This document shows positions 17,101 through 25,249 of a stretch of 64,000 bases of DNA, piece after piece. The notes under the pieces are model-generated. The model was given only the letters and a program-made list of their open reading frames with translations, was not told the DNA's origin and ran no database searches. Both the position numbers and the translations under genes were made by a program. This DNA comes from Jiangella mangrovi (GTDB taxonomy: Bacteria > Actinomycetota > Actinomycetes > Jiangellales > Jiangellaceae): assembly GCF_014204975.1 (NCBI RefSeq), contig NZ_JACHMM010000001.1, forward strand, positions 3,782,001-3,846,000. The letters are read 5' to 3'. Position 1 is the stretch's first letter. Each line of letters opens with the position of its first letter.

Positions 17101-19730
17101 ACGCTGAACACGTGCGCCTTCAGGCCCTGCGCCGTCGTGTTCCGCATGACCATCTCGGCGAACGAGTTGCCCTCGAGCTGCGTGCGCAGGTTCAACCCGG
17201 CCGTGCGGGACAGGTAGTAGAGCCGGTCGCCGTCCTGCAGGTCGGTGAGCTGGCGCTCGAACACGTAGTTGAAGGTCGAGCCGAGCATGCCGCCGAACGT
17301 GACGGTCGACTCCGCCAGCCCGCCGATCCACAGGTCGATGCCGTCGACGCCGGTGGTGGTGACGCCGTCCTCGCTGGCCCACGCGCCGACCCCGTTGACG
17401 AAGTCGTAGGCGTCGGCCGGCGTCGCCGGGTTCAGCGCCGGGTCGTTGTCGAACAGCAGCTGCGCCGCGGCCCGCTTCTCGTCGTTCGTGGCCGCGGCCA
17501 CGATGCTCGGGTGCGTGCCGTAGGCGGCCATGAAGTTCACGACGGAGTCCAGGTGCTTCAGGCTCTGCCCGAAGTCGACCCAGTCGCTGTACGGACGCAG
17601 CGAGCTCTCCTGCGTCTCTTCGTAGAGCTCCCGCCGGAACGCGTTCAGCGACGGGATGCCGGCCTCGCGGGCCCGCGTCAGGTTGATCGACGCGAGGTCG
17701 AGCGGCAGGCCGAGCAGGTTGTTGCGCAGCGTCTCGGTGACGAACTCGTCGATCTCCGCGCCGGCCTGGTCGGTCATGCCCATCGCGATGCTGCCGGCCG
17801 CCTCGGCCGGGCTGATCGTGCCGCCGTTGGTGTACGCGGGCGGGTTGAGGAAGCCCTCGAGCAGCGAGATGTCGTCGACCGTGCCGTCCGCGCGGGTGCG
17901 CGAGATGGTGTCGGTCAGCATCGAGTGGCCGAACCGGTAGACGGCGTGCGCGAACTCCGCCGTCACCGCCGGGTTGATGGCCGTGTCGGACTGCGTGAAC
18001 ACGTTGAACGGGTTGATCCCCGGCTGCACCGTGCGCGCGAAGTCCTCGAACACGATGTGCTGGTACTCCATCTCGGTGACGAACCGCGCGGCCTGGAAGA
18101 TCCGCTCGCCGTTCCAGTCGCCGTTCTCGAGCTGCCACTCCTCGACGTCGACGTCCTCGGCGACGATGAGCTCCTTGATGTACTCGGCCAGCCGGTTGTG
18201 CTCGGAGTGGAACACCTGGTGCACCGCGGTGAGGCCGATGTTCTCGTTGAGCCGTCCGTCACCGCCGATGTAGTGCGCGTCCAGCATCTCGTCGTCGTAC
18301 GTGCCGGCCGGCTGCACCCCCGTCGTCGGGGTGAGGTCGGAGTCGGCGTCGGGCACCAGGCCCGCGCGCGGCGCCGCGGTGTGGGCGATGTCGTCGAGGA
18401 ACGCGACGGAGATCCGCCGCGCGCCCGTGGTCGGGATCGGCGCGGCGAGGTCGCCTTCGACGGCGGTGCCGTCGGCCATGACCAGCTGCGGCAGGCCGCG
18501 CTCCGGCCCGCGCAGGTAGCGGCCGTACTGGTCGGTGAGCAGCAGCGGCAGGTCGGCGACGTCGGCATCGGTGAGGTCGATGCCCAGCAGCTCACGCGAC
18601 TGCTGCTTCACCGTCGCCCAGGTGGGCATGCCGCCGTCCAGCTCCAGCATCGCGCCGGTCGCGACGGTGCGGCCGTCGTCGTCGAGCTCGTACTCGCGCA
18701 GGAAGACGTGGTGCGACGGGTGCGAGGCGTAGGTCTGGCTCTGGTCCACCCACGGCGAGTCGGTGTTCGTCGCCTCCTGCACGTCGTCGGCGGTGCCCAT
18801 GACGCCGTCGGGACCCGGCTGGTTCTTCGCCCGCGTGACGACCATGAACCGCTGGTTCGGCGGCAGGTCGTCGGCGGTGCCCTCGACTCCGTCGTCGCCG
18901 GCGATCAGCTGGTCGCCCGGCTGCAGCGGGACGACGACGGCGCCGCCGCCCTTGACGGTGAAGTCGATGCCGTGGTCGAAGAACTGCCCGAACAGCGTGA
19001 ACCACGAGTTGAACGGCGGCGACAGGCCGACGTCCGTGCTCACGTTCGGGATCGGCAGCGTCTCGCCGGGCGGGATGCAGCCCTCCGGCACGTCCGGGTC
19101 GGTCGACTCGCACGGCACCACGGGCTCGCCCAGGAACGTGCGGTGCGGCGCCGTCGCGGCCTTGACCGCCGCCGGGTTGGCCGACGTCTGGTCGGCGATG
19201 AGGTTGCTGATCCGCCGCGGCTCGGAGTCGACGACGACGCCGGACTTCTGCGTGTACGACGTCGGCCCGGGCGGGCCGAAGCCGGTCCCGTCCTCGGCGT
19301 CGCGGAAGTGCGGCGTGCTCAGCCGCGGGAACAGCTCGTGCGAGGCGCCGAAGCCGGCGCGGTCCTCGACCAGGTTGTTGTAGCTGCCGTCCACGGTGCG
19401 CAGGCCGTACGGCAGCAGCGGGTTCGCCACCTGGTTCGGGCCGCTGCCCAGCAGCGGCTCACCGGGCACCGGCTCACCGTCGGGGCCTTCCTTCGTGGCG
19501 TGGTTCTCGGCGATCTCGATCTGCCTCAGGATGAAGCGCAGGTCGCCGGCGTTGAGCGTGAAGCCGAACCCCTCCGGCGCGGCGCCGGCGACGGTGGCCG
19601 TGCCGGCCAGCGGCAGCAACCCCAGGACCACCGCGGCGGCCGCCCCGAGCGCGAGCCCGGGGCGGAGGCGGCCGCGAGGTCGGTGTGGAGTTCCCACCCG
19701 CGTGCGTGGACGTGCTCGATGACGTGCCAT
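14163..19730 (-). CDS. Giant secreted animal-type haem peroxidase with RTX-like calcium-binding repeats and Ig-like repeats
   Basis: The 1855-residue protein has an N-terminal export signal (basic residues 1-24, hydrophobic 25-50). The peroxidase domain covers ~55-870: distal FGQFFDHGIDF (His253), DQSQTYASHPSH, then GLTAVHQVFHSEHNRLAEY and YRFGHSML with the proximal His ~602. RTX-type GGxGxD nonapeptides follow (GNDGDDTIEG, GGRGDDVITD; DNA about 16380-16920). Two tandem ~95-residue Ig-like repeats come next (around FTPSDDQVG and FTPTQAQVN), then two more RTX blocks near the C-terminus. Family members secreted through type I systems bind Ca2+; here a Sec/Tat-like signal is seen instead. Start ATG 19730 has AAGGGGGG upstream. 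It is divergent from a two-component system that may control it. Confidence 0.88.
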   Translation of the reverse strand: MARHRARPRTRVGTPHRPRGRLRPGLALGAAAAVVLGLLPLAGTATVAGAAPEGFGFTLNAGDLRFILRQIEIAENHATKEGPDGEPVPGEPLLGSGPNQVANPLLPYGLRTVDGSYNNLVEDRAGFGASHELFPRLSTPHFRDAEDGTGFGPPGPTSYTQKSGVVVDSEPRRISNLIADQTSANPAAVKAATAPHRTFLGEPVVPCESTDPDVPEGCIPPGETLPIPNVSTDVGLSPPFNSWFTLFGQFFDHGIDFTVKGGGAVVVPLQPGDQLIAGDDGVEGTADDLPPNQRFMVVTRAKNQPGPDGVMGTADDVQEATNTDSPWVDQSQTYASHPSHHVFLREYELDDDGRTVATGAMLELDGGMPTWATVKQQSRELLGIDLTDADVADLPLLLTDQYGRYLRGPERGLPQLVMADGTAVEGDLAAPIPTTGARRISVAFLDDIAHTAAPRAGLVPDADSDLTPTTGVQPAGTYDDEMLDAHYIGGDGRLNENIGLTAVHQVFHSEHNRLAEYIKELIVAEDVDVEEWQLENGDWNGERIFQAARFVTEMEYQHIVFEDFARTVQPGINPFNVFTQSDTAINPAVTAEFAHAVYRFGHSMLTDTISRTRADGTVDDISLLEGFLNPPAYTNGGTISPAEAAGSIAMGMTDQAGAEIDEFVTETLRNNLLGLPLDLASINLTRAREAGIPSLNAFRRELYEETQESSLRPYSDWVDFGQSLKHLDSVVNFMAAYGTHPSIVAAATNDEKRAAAQLLFDNDPALNPATPADAYDFVNGVGAWASEDGVTTTGVDGIDLWIGGLAESTVTFGGMLGSTFNYVFERQLTDLQDGDRLYYLSRTAGLNLRTQLEGNSFAEMVMRNTTAQGLKAHVFSVADCEFDLANLQGSGNTVADDPLSECDESRVLYRMADGTIRYRQSNTVDPPGLNAQSTYNGTPGNDRMWGGVDDDTFWGNDGDDTIEGSDGIDTALGGRGDDVITDSAGDDVHKGGPGNDAIDTGPGLDIIMSGDGHDFTNGGLNANETFAGEGNDFVVAGGGADTVFGGGGHDWQEGGNGNDLLQGDSGAPFFDDINAPGDDVLIGGSNEDDYDAEGGDDIMVAGAGIERNHGARGFDWVTHAREPVAADSDLTINVLDGPPALADRFLLTEALSGWDKNDVLRGDDLVPYEADTELEAPWGSNVLTPEGIEKIDGLAEIVDGHTECRVEPGTEDDPHEVCGFGAGNILLGGGGSDLLEGRGADDLIDGDAWVNHRLSVRTDPADPATEVRSATQLSQLSADVFRRIIDPADIVIVKEVLTAGPDGIDTAVFSGPLADYDVDNTGPALTVTHARNIVCCDEQGDPMGDGTDTITNVERLQFADQVVEVSDIPTNAPPEGTVTLSDTTPTENQELTATRDFTDADGIDEATVVLTWQAELDSVWTGVGTGATFTPSDDQVGAPLRVVVTYTDGDGVVESVTSAATAAVANVNDVPTGVPAILDITPQEDVASTVSTALIADGDGLPATLDVRWQASTTPTNNTYADIAGATGTTFTPTQAQVNRKLRAVVTYTDGNGTAESIASAPTGVVGDLFIGSGAPETWTGTAGDDRAYGRGGNDTLNGGSGDDVIAGETGNDIVNGGAGDDTFQVTGTAHGWDSVTGAAGTDRVVATTAGTLIGLASVASVEEVSAEPVPGGGVLENVEVNGSNSANTLSFAPVTLTGIVHVDGLGGDDSVTGNAADDVLRGGAANDTVNGAGGNDALHGDAGADTLNGAAGDDVLEGGAGNDALVPGPGFDVLAYGTGTVNVDTVTGFDANPNGGGQDLIDLSARGITPATFGSSVTITQGAGFVQVQVGAGNQIRLTGLTAATVTQADFVLD

Positions 19731-20049
19731 CAGACGTTCCCCCCTTGGAACCTGCTCGGCATGTGCCGCTGGGTGTCAGCGGCGGTGTAGCGCGAGACGG
19801 GGCCCCTCGTCCCGGGAGCATCTTCCGGGCGCGGGGGCGGGCACTGGGAAGCTTCCTAACAGGACTGTCATTCGGCCGTCATGCGTTCTGGCCTGCATTG
19901 TCGCGAGGCGTGACGGCGCGCGGAATAGAAAATCCTTTGCGCCGCCTTCCTGCTGTCCGACCCCTGGGCCACAATGGCGGGCGAAGCGGTCGCACCGGTG
20001 TCGGCGACCGCCCGGGCCAGTGGGGGCCCGGAACCTGGGGGGGGTGTTC
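19731..20049. promoter_or_regulatory. Divergent regulatory region between peroxidase and two-component system, with 11-bp-phased repeats
   Basis: This 319-bp gap has no gene. GTCATTC at 19867-19873 and GTCATGC at 19878-19884 are direct repeats with an 11-bp period, the spacing used by OmpR/PhoB-type regulators. The only AT-rich stretch (GAATAGAAAATCCTTT, 19923-19938) lies further towards the response regulator and may hold its promoter. A GGGGGG sequence ends five bases before the regulator start. Confidence 0.45.
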
Positions 20050-20718
20050 ATGACACGGATTCTCGTCATCGACGACGAGCCCGATCTGGTGCGTTTCGTC
20101 CGCCGTGCTCTGGAGGCGGACGGGTACCAGGTGCTGACGGCGACCGAGGGGGCCGAGGGGCTGCGACTGGCCCTCACCCAGGTCCCCGACCTGATCGTGC
20201 TGGACCTGCTCATGCCGGGCGTCGACGGGCACACCGTCCTCACCGGCGTGCTGAGCCGGCACCCGCACATGCGCGTCCTCGTCCTGTCGGCGGCCGCCGA
20301 CGTCGAGGCCCGCGTGAGCTGTCTGGAACGCGGTGCCGTCGACTTCCTGGCGAAGCCGTTCTCGATCCGCGAGCTGCTGGTCCGGGTGCGCTCCCGGCTG
20401 CGCGGCGCGGGCGAGGCCGGCGGCGTCGAGCCGACGCTGCGGGTCGGCTCCATCTCGCTCGACGTGCGGGCCCGCCGGCTCACCGTCGACGGCCGGGAGT
20501 CGACGCTGTCGCAGCGGGAGTTCCTGCTGCTGATGCACCTGATGCGGCACGCCGACGCGGTCTGCTCGCGGGCCGAGCTGCTGTCGGCGGTGTGGGGCTA
20601 CGACTTCGACGTGGCGACCAACGTCGTCGACGTCTACGTCGGCCGGCTGCGGGCCAAGCTGCGCCGCGACCTCATCCAGACGGTGCGCAATGTCGGCTAT
20701 CAGCTCCAGACGGCGTGA
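20050..20718 (+). CDS. OmpR/PhoB-family response regulator
   Basis: The 222-residue protein has a complete receiver domain: ILVIDDEPD acidic pocket, VLDLLMPGVDG with the phospho-acceptor Asp (~52), LVLSAA, and the FLAKPF conserved Lys. A C-terminal winged helix follows (LTVDGRESTLSQREFLLL ... VYVGRLRAKL ... VRNVGYQL). The ATG at 20050 is chosen because it follows a G-run by five bases and begins the domain directly. The histidine kinase gene overlaps its last 29 bases. The direct repeats upstream suggest autoregulation and control of the divergent peroxidase. Confidence 0.93.
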   Translation: MTRILVIDDEPDLVRFVRRALEADGYQVLTATEGAEGLRLALTQVPDLIVLDLLMPGVDGHTVLTGVLSRHPHMRVLVLSAAADVEARVSCLERGAVDFLAKPFSIRELLVRVRSRLRGAGEAGGVEPTLRVGSISLDVRARRLTVDGRESTLSQREFLLLMHLMRHADAVCSRAELLSAVWGYDFDVATNVVDVYVGRLRAKLRRDLIQTVRNVGYQLQTA

Positions 20719-21778
20719 CCGGCGGCTGACGGACCTCCTGCTCGCCGTCCTCGTCGTCGCCATGCTCGTGATGATGGAGCTGTCGAAGGGGCAGGAGGTC
20801 GCGCCGTACCATGTGCTGCTCCTGGGGCTCATGCTCGTCTACGGGTTCCGGGTCTGGCCGCCGGTGCCGACGCTGCTGGTGGCGCTCGCCGTCACGCTGG
20901 CCACCGGGGCGATCATGCTCCGGCACCACCACTACGGCTACATCCACGCCGGCGAGCTGGTCGAGGTGCCGCTGAACTCGCTGCTGTTCCTGGTGATGGC
21001 CTGGCACGCGCACCGGCGGGTCGCGGCGCAGCGCGAGGTCGAGCGCATGGCCGAGCAGCGGCGGACGGAGTTCGAGCGGCAGCGCGAGTTCCTCCGCGAC
21101 GCCTCGCACGCCATCCGCACCCCGGTGGCGATCGCCCGCGGCAACCTCGAGCTGCTCGGGCGGGTCGTCAGCGACCCGGTGTCGCGCGAGGACCTCGAGA
21201 TCGCCCAGCGCCAGCTCGACCGGATGACGGCGCTGTCCAACCGGCTGCTCGCGCTGGCCAAGCTCGACTCCGGGCACTCGGTCCGGCCGGTCACCGTCGA
21301 CCTCGCGGAGCTGGTCGACGAGGTCGGCCGCAACTGGGCCGCCGGCGCCGACCGCGAGTGGGAGCGTGCCTGCGCCGTGACGGGCACCATCCAGGCCGAC
21401 CCGGAGTGGCTGCAGCTGGCCCTCGACGCGATCATCGAGAACGCCGTCCACTTCACCGAGCCCGGCGACCGCATCCGGCTCACCTGCCACGAGACGGCGT
21501 ACGAGCTCGTCGTCACCATCGCCGACTCCGGGCCGGGGATCGCCGACGAGGACCTGCCGCACGTCTTCGGGCGGTTCTGGCACCGCCGCCCGCCGGACGG
21601 CCCGATGGGCAGCGGGCTCGGCCTGGCCATGGCGCAGGCGGCGGTGCAGGCGCACGGCGGCCGGGTGACGGCGGGCCGATCGGCCGACGGCGGGGCGCTG
21701 TTCGAGCTGCGGCTGCCCCGGCAGCCGCAGCTGACGCCGTCGGCCCCCGGTGCTCCCGTCGGTTCCGCCCTCGCCTAG
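20690..21778 (+). CDS. Membrane sensor histidine kinase
   Basis: The 362-residue protein has about three N-terminal transmembrane segments with a very short external part (KGQEVAPYH), so sensing is probably within the membrane. Then come a dimerisation/phosphoacceptor helix (DASHAIRTPVAIARGNLEL, His ~112 region) and a HATPase domain with N box (AIIENAVHFTEPG), G1 (DSGPGIADEDLPHVF) and G2 (GSGLGLAMAQ). It overlaps the response regulator by 29 bp, so the two are translationally linked. Its stop codon shares CTAG with the stop of the convergent MFS gene. Confidence 0.92.
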   Translation: MSAISSRRRDRRLTDLLLAVLVVAMLVMMELSKGQEVAPYHVLLLGLMLVYGFRVWPPVPTLLVALAVTLATGAIMLRHHHYGYIHAGELVEVPLNSLLFLVMAWHAHRRVAAQREVERMAEQRRTEFERQREFLRDASHAIRTPVAIARGNLELLGRVVSDPVSREDLEIAQRQLDRMTALSNRLLALAKLDSGHSVRPVTVDLAELVDEVGRNWAAGADREWERACAVTGTIQADPEWLQLALDAIIENAVHFTEPGDRIRLTCHETAYELVVTIADSGPGIADEDLPHVFGRFWHRRPPDGPMGSGLGLAMAQAAVQAHGGRVTAGRSADGGALFELRLPRQPQLTPSAPGAPVGSALA

Positions 21779-23214
21779 GTGAGGTGGACGCGGCGGTGCC
21801 GCATGCCGTGCACCGTCGCGATGACGGCGGTCAGCAGCGCGGCGACGCCCGCGATGGCGAACGAGAGGACGTAGCCGTCGACGGCCGGGATGGCCGTTCC
21901 GGCGATGAGCGTGCCCGTGAGGATGGCCGCCGTCGCCGCGCTGGCGACGCTGCCGCCCGCCGTGCGGACGAGCGAGTTGATGCCGCTGGCGATGCCGCTC
22001 TGGTTCATCGGGACGTGCTCGACGGCGAGCGTGCCCAGCGCCGCGTAGGCGACGCCGAAGCCGATGCCCTGGATGCCGCTGAAGATCATGAGGTCGAGCG
22101 GGGTGTCGTGGTTCAGCGCCAGCCAGGTGTAGCTCGCGGCCGCGAACACCGACCCGAGGGCCAGCGTGTACGCCGCGCCGAGCCGGGCCTCGAACTTCCC
22201 GGCCAGCACCGAGAACACCAGCATGGTGACCGTGCTCGGCAGCATGTAGAGGCCGACGTCGAGGACGGAGCCGCTGAGCCCGTAGCCGGCCGTCGCCTCG
22301 GGCGTCTGGATGAGGTTCGACACCAACGTGAACGCGGCGAACATCGCGAAGCCCAGCAGCACCGACGCCAGGTTCGCCGAGAGCGACCGCGGCCCCGTCA
22401 GCAGCCGCAGGTGCACCAGCGGCTCGCGCACCCGCCGCTCGACGGCGACCCACACGGCGCACAGCACGACGGCGGCGGCGAACAGCGCGAGCACGCGGCC
22501 GCTGGTCCAGCCCCACGAGTTGCCCTGGCTGATGCCCAGCAGCAGGCTGACCAGCCAGCCGCCCAGCAGGACCGCGCCGACGACGTCGGGCCGCCCGCCG
22601 GTCCGCTCGCCCGCCTCGACGGTGAACGCGAGCACCAGCACGAGGGCCAGCGCACCCATGCCGGCGGAGATCCAGAACACCGGGTGGTGGCTCTGCGTGT
22701 GGTCGGCGACGACGCCGGTGACCAGCATGCCGGCGCTGCCGCCGACGCCCATGGTGGCGCTGACGATGCCGATGGCCGACATGACCTTCTCACGCGGGAA
22801 GGTGTCGCGGATGATGCCGATGGCCAGCGGGATCACCGCGGTGGCGCAGCCCTGCAGCGCCCGGCCGGCGATCAGCACGCCGAGGGAGTCCGAGAGCGCG
22901 CACACGACGGACCCGGCGACCAGCAGCCCCATGGTGACGGTGATCATGCGCTTCTTGCCGTACATGTCGCCGAACCGCGACAGGAGCGGCGTCGCTACCG
23001 CCCCGGCCAGCAGCGTCGCCGTGAAAACCCACGACACCGCCGTCACCGACGTGTCGAAGGTCTGCTGCAGCCGGGGGAGCAGCGGGAGCACGAGCGTCTG
23101 CTGCAACGAGATGACCAGGCCCGCCGCGCCCAGGGCCAGCAGCGTCATCGCCGGAGTGGACGTCCGTCGGGCCGCGGGGCGATCGTCGACGACCATGGCC
23201 ACAGCGTCTGTCAT
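21775..23214 (-). CDS. MFS drug:H+ antiporter, DHA2/EmrB-QacA-like
   Basis: The 479-residue protein has roughly 14 hydrophobic segments and the MFS loop 2-3 motif LLSRFGDMYGKKRM, plus ALQGCATAVIPLAIG, a motif C-like region. These features are typical of 14-TM multidrug exporters. An AGGAG lies seven bases before ATG 23214. A strong 21-bp operator-like palindrome lies ~77 bp upstream, but no TetR or MarR gene is adjacent, so the regulator is elsewhere. It overlaps the kinase gene by four bases at the shared CTAG. Confidence 0.9.
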   Translation of the reverse strand: MTDAVAMVVDDRPAARRTSTPAMTLLALGAAGLVISLQQTLVLPLLPRLQQTFDTSVTAVSWVFTATLLAGAVATPLLSRFGDMYGKKRMITVTMGLLVAGSVVCALSDSLGVLIAGRALQGCATAVIPLAIGIIRDTFPREKVMSAIGIVSATMGVGGSAGMLVTGVVADHTQSHHPVFWISAGMGALALVLVLAFTVEAGERTGGRPDVVGAVLLGGWLVSLLLGISQGNSWGWTSGRVLALFAAAVVLCAVWVAVERRVREPLVHLRLLTGPRSLSANLASVLLGFAMFAAFTLVSNLIQTPEATAGYGLSGSVLDVGLYMLPSTVTMLVFSVLAGKFEARLGAAYTLALGSVFAAASYTWLALNHDTPLDLMIFSGIQGIGFGVAYAALGTLAVEHVPMNQSGIASGINSLVRTAGGSVASAATAAILTGTLIAGTAIPAVDGYVLSFAIAGVAALLTAVIATVHGMRHRRVHLT

Positions 23215-23290
23215 TCGTGCTCCTGCCGTACCGGGGGTGGAATTCGGCGCATGGCACGACGGCGTCGGCGTGCGACGTCAGCCTATCAAG

Positions 23291-23311
23291 TTGGTTGTAC
23301 CACGCAACCAA
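23291..23311. promoter_or_regulatory. Operator-like palindrome upstream of the MFS exporter
   Basis: TTGGTTG-N7-CAACCAA is a perfect 7+7 bp inverted repeat and also contains an inner TGGT-TGT-ACCA. Its size suits a TetR-family dimer. It lies in the 133-bp gap upstream of the exporter gene, in an unusually AT-rich pocket. Confidence 0.6.
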
Positions 23312-23347
23312 TTAACGACGTGCCCTCGGTCACGGCGTCGGACGGCG

Positions 23348-24136
23348 TCAGGGGTGGAGGAACTCCGCCACCACCGCGGCCACGGCGGCGTCGTCCGGGG
23401 CGAAGTGGCTCTGGCCGGGCAGCTCGTGCAGCTGGGCGTCCGGGCAGGCGGCGGCGGTGGCGGCCGCGGCCCGGTGGAACCAGTCCGGGCTGAGCTCGCC
23501 CTGCAGCACCAGGACCGGCTGGGCGATCCTCCGCAGCGCGTCGACCGGGACGGTGTTGTCACCCATGACGGCGTTGTCGTAGACGAGCGTGGGCGCCAGA
23601 GCCTCGAGCCCGGCCCACACGGGGGTGGGCCGCATGGATGCGACCATCTCGGCGGGCAGGCCCATGCCCTGGGTCATGAAGTAGTCGACGGCGTCGCCGT
23701 TGCGGCCGTCGGCGACCAGCGCCGCCACCTGCTCGGAGAAGCCGGGCGCCAGTGGGGGCCGGGCGCCGTCGACGTCGTACGGCGGCTCGTGCAGGACCAG
23801 CCGGTCGATGGGCAGGCCGGCCGCGGCCGCACGCGCGGCGAGTGCGGCGCCGGAGGACAGGCCGTAGACGTGCGCCCGGCCGCCGGTCGCCTCGATGACG
23901 GCCGCGAGGTCCTCGATCTCGCGCTCGACGGCGTACGGGGACGTGTCGGTGGAGTCGCCGCGGCCGCGCCGGTCGTAGGCGACGACGGTGGCGTGCGCGG
24001 ACAGGTGCTCGGCCAGGCCGGTGACGGACGGGTGGTCGCGGGTGCCGAACGCGCCGCCGACGACGACGAGGACCGGGCCGGCGCCGGTGCGGTCGTAGGC
24101 GAGCGTGGTGCCGTCGGGCGAGGAGGTCGTGTGCAT
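23348..24136 (-). CDS. Alpha/beta hydrolase
   Basis: The 262-residue protein follows the standard fold: VLVVVGGAFG oxyanion strand, YDRRGRGDS, nucleophile elbow GLSSGAA (Ser ~95), an acidic residue near LVLQGELSPD and terminal GQSHFAPD with the catalytic His. Substrate is unknown; members of this group include esterases and haloperoxidase-like enzymes. A GAAGGA precedes the ATG. It follows the NYN gene on the same strand after a 42-bp gap containing an AT-rich patch, so it may have its own promoter. Confidence 0.85.
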   Translation of the reverse strand: MHTTSSPDGTTLAYDRTGAGPVLVVVGGAFGTRDHPSVTGLAEHLSAHATVVAYDRRGRGDSTDTSPYAVEREIEDLAAVIEATGGRAHVYGLSSGAALAARAAAAGLPIDRLVLHEPPYDVDGARPPLAPGFSEQVAALVADGRNGDAVDYFMTQGMGLPAEMVASMRPTPVWAGLEALAPTLVYDNAVMGDNTVPVDALRRIAQPVLVLQGELSPDWFHRAAAATAAACPDAQLHELPGQSHFAPDDAAVAAVVAEFLHP

Positions 24137-24178
24137 GCGACCATCCTTCGTCCGACAGATACTCTTGTCAAGAACAGG

Positions 24179-25240
24179 CTAGTTGTCGGTGACCGTCACC
24201 AGATAGTCCTCGGCGTCGTCGTCCCAGGCGAGCCGGATCGCACCCGTCGTCGCGGCGGCCCGGCAGAACTGCAGGAAGCTGCGGTAGCCGAGGGCCTGCT
24301 CGCTGAAGCCGGGCCGCACCCGCCGGAGCTGGTCCTTGAGGCCCGACAGCGCGGCCCGGCCGTGCTTGTCGATGAGGTCGCGGACCACCGAACGGAGCAG
24401 CTCGAACGCCTCCTCCTGGCCCTCCAGCGCGGGCAGCAGCACCTCGGGATCGCCCTTGGCCGAACCCTCGGACAGCTCGATGACGTGGCGCTCGCCGAGG
24501 TGGCGCAGCAGCTCGCCGAAGGCCCGGAAGCCGTGGTCGGCCTCGTTGAACGTGGGGTCCTTGCGCAGCAGCGTCCGTTTCAGCGTCGACGCGGTGACCG
24601 GGCCGCCGGTGCGCTGCAGGCCGGACACCGTCTGGGCGACCAGGACGGCGAGGTCGTCGAGGTCGCGTGACGGGAGCGCCTCGTCCGGCACCGGCGCGAC
24701 GACGGGTTCGGGCGCGGCCGCGATCGGCTCGGCCCGCTTCCGGGTACGCCGGGCCGGGGCGGGCTCGACCCCCTCGAGGTCGTCGTAGTAGAGGAACTCG
24801 TCGCAGGCGGGCGGCAGCAGGGCCGACGTCGACGACCGGATGCCGACGCCGATGACGCTCTTGTTCAGCTCGCGCAGCTTGTAGACCAGGGGAGTGAAGT
24901 CGCTGTCGCCGGTGCACACGACGAACGTCGACACGTAGTCGCGGACGAACGCGAGCTCGACGGCGTCGACGGCCATCTTGATGTCGGCGGCGTTCTTGCG
25001 CGAGGCGCCCATGCGCTGCGGCATCTCGATCAGCTCGACGTGCGAGCGGGTGAGCATGCGGCGGTCCTCGTCGAAGTAGGACCAGTCGGCGTAGGCGCGC
25101 CGCACCACGACGCGGCCGCGCTCGGCCAGGGCGTCGGCGATGGGGCGGACGTCGAACGCGATGCCGCCCAGGCTGTCGCGGGCGCCGATGGCGAGGTTCT
25201 CGTAGTCGAGGAACAGGGCGATGCGATCTTCGTCGTCCAC
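24179..25240 (-). CDS. NYN-domain (PIN-like RNase) protein with two OST-HTH/LOTUS-type domains
   Basis: The 353-residue protein begins with a NYN/LabA-type nuclease domain: ALFLDYENLAIG with the first catalytic Asp, ADIKMAVDAVELAF, and VVCTGDSDFTPLVYKLREL with the paired Asp residues. A Pro/Ala linker (~175-195) leads to two OST-HTH-like repeats, ~200-270 (LLRKDPTFNEADHGFRAFGEL) and ~280-350 (LRRVRPGFSEQALGYRSFLQF). In eukaryotes such domains occur in RNA regulators (MARF1, Limkain); bacterial roles are poorly known. A divalent-metal RNase activity guided by RNA binding is inferred. The start is a GTG with no clear Shine-Dalgarno sequence. Confidence 0.85.
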   Translation of the reverse strand: MDDEDRIALFLDYENLAIGARDSLGGIAFDVRPIADALAERGRVVVRRAYADWSYFDEDRRMLTRSHVELIEMPQRMGASRKNAADIKMAVDAVELAFVRDYVSTFVVCTGDSDFTPLVYKLRELNKSVIGVGIRSSTSALLPPACDEFLYYDDLEGVEPAPARRTRKRAEPIAAAPEPVVAPVPDEALPSRDLDDLAVLVAQTVSGLQRTGGPVTASTLKRTLLRKDPTFNEADHGFRAFGELLRHLGERHVIELSEGSAKGDPEVLLPALEGQEEAFELLRSVVRDLIDKHGRAALSGLKDQLRRVRPGFSEQALGYRSFLQFCRAAATTGAIRLAWDDDAEDYLVTVTDN

Positions 25241-25249
25241 ACGGGCAGG

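Noticed and set aside
14157-19790. A 1877-codon plus-strand open frame
   Set aside because: It lies exactly antisense to the peroxidase gene, has a composition of Arg/Val/Gly/Asp typical of antisense GC-rich codons and no domain. The reverse strand has a full peroxidase with all motifs.
21771-21780. Possible fusion or frameshift between kinase and MFS genes
   Set aside because: The two stops simply share CTAG on opposite strands; both proteins are complete. The same arrangement occurs at 34806-34809.
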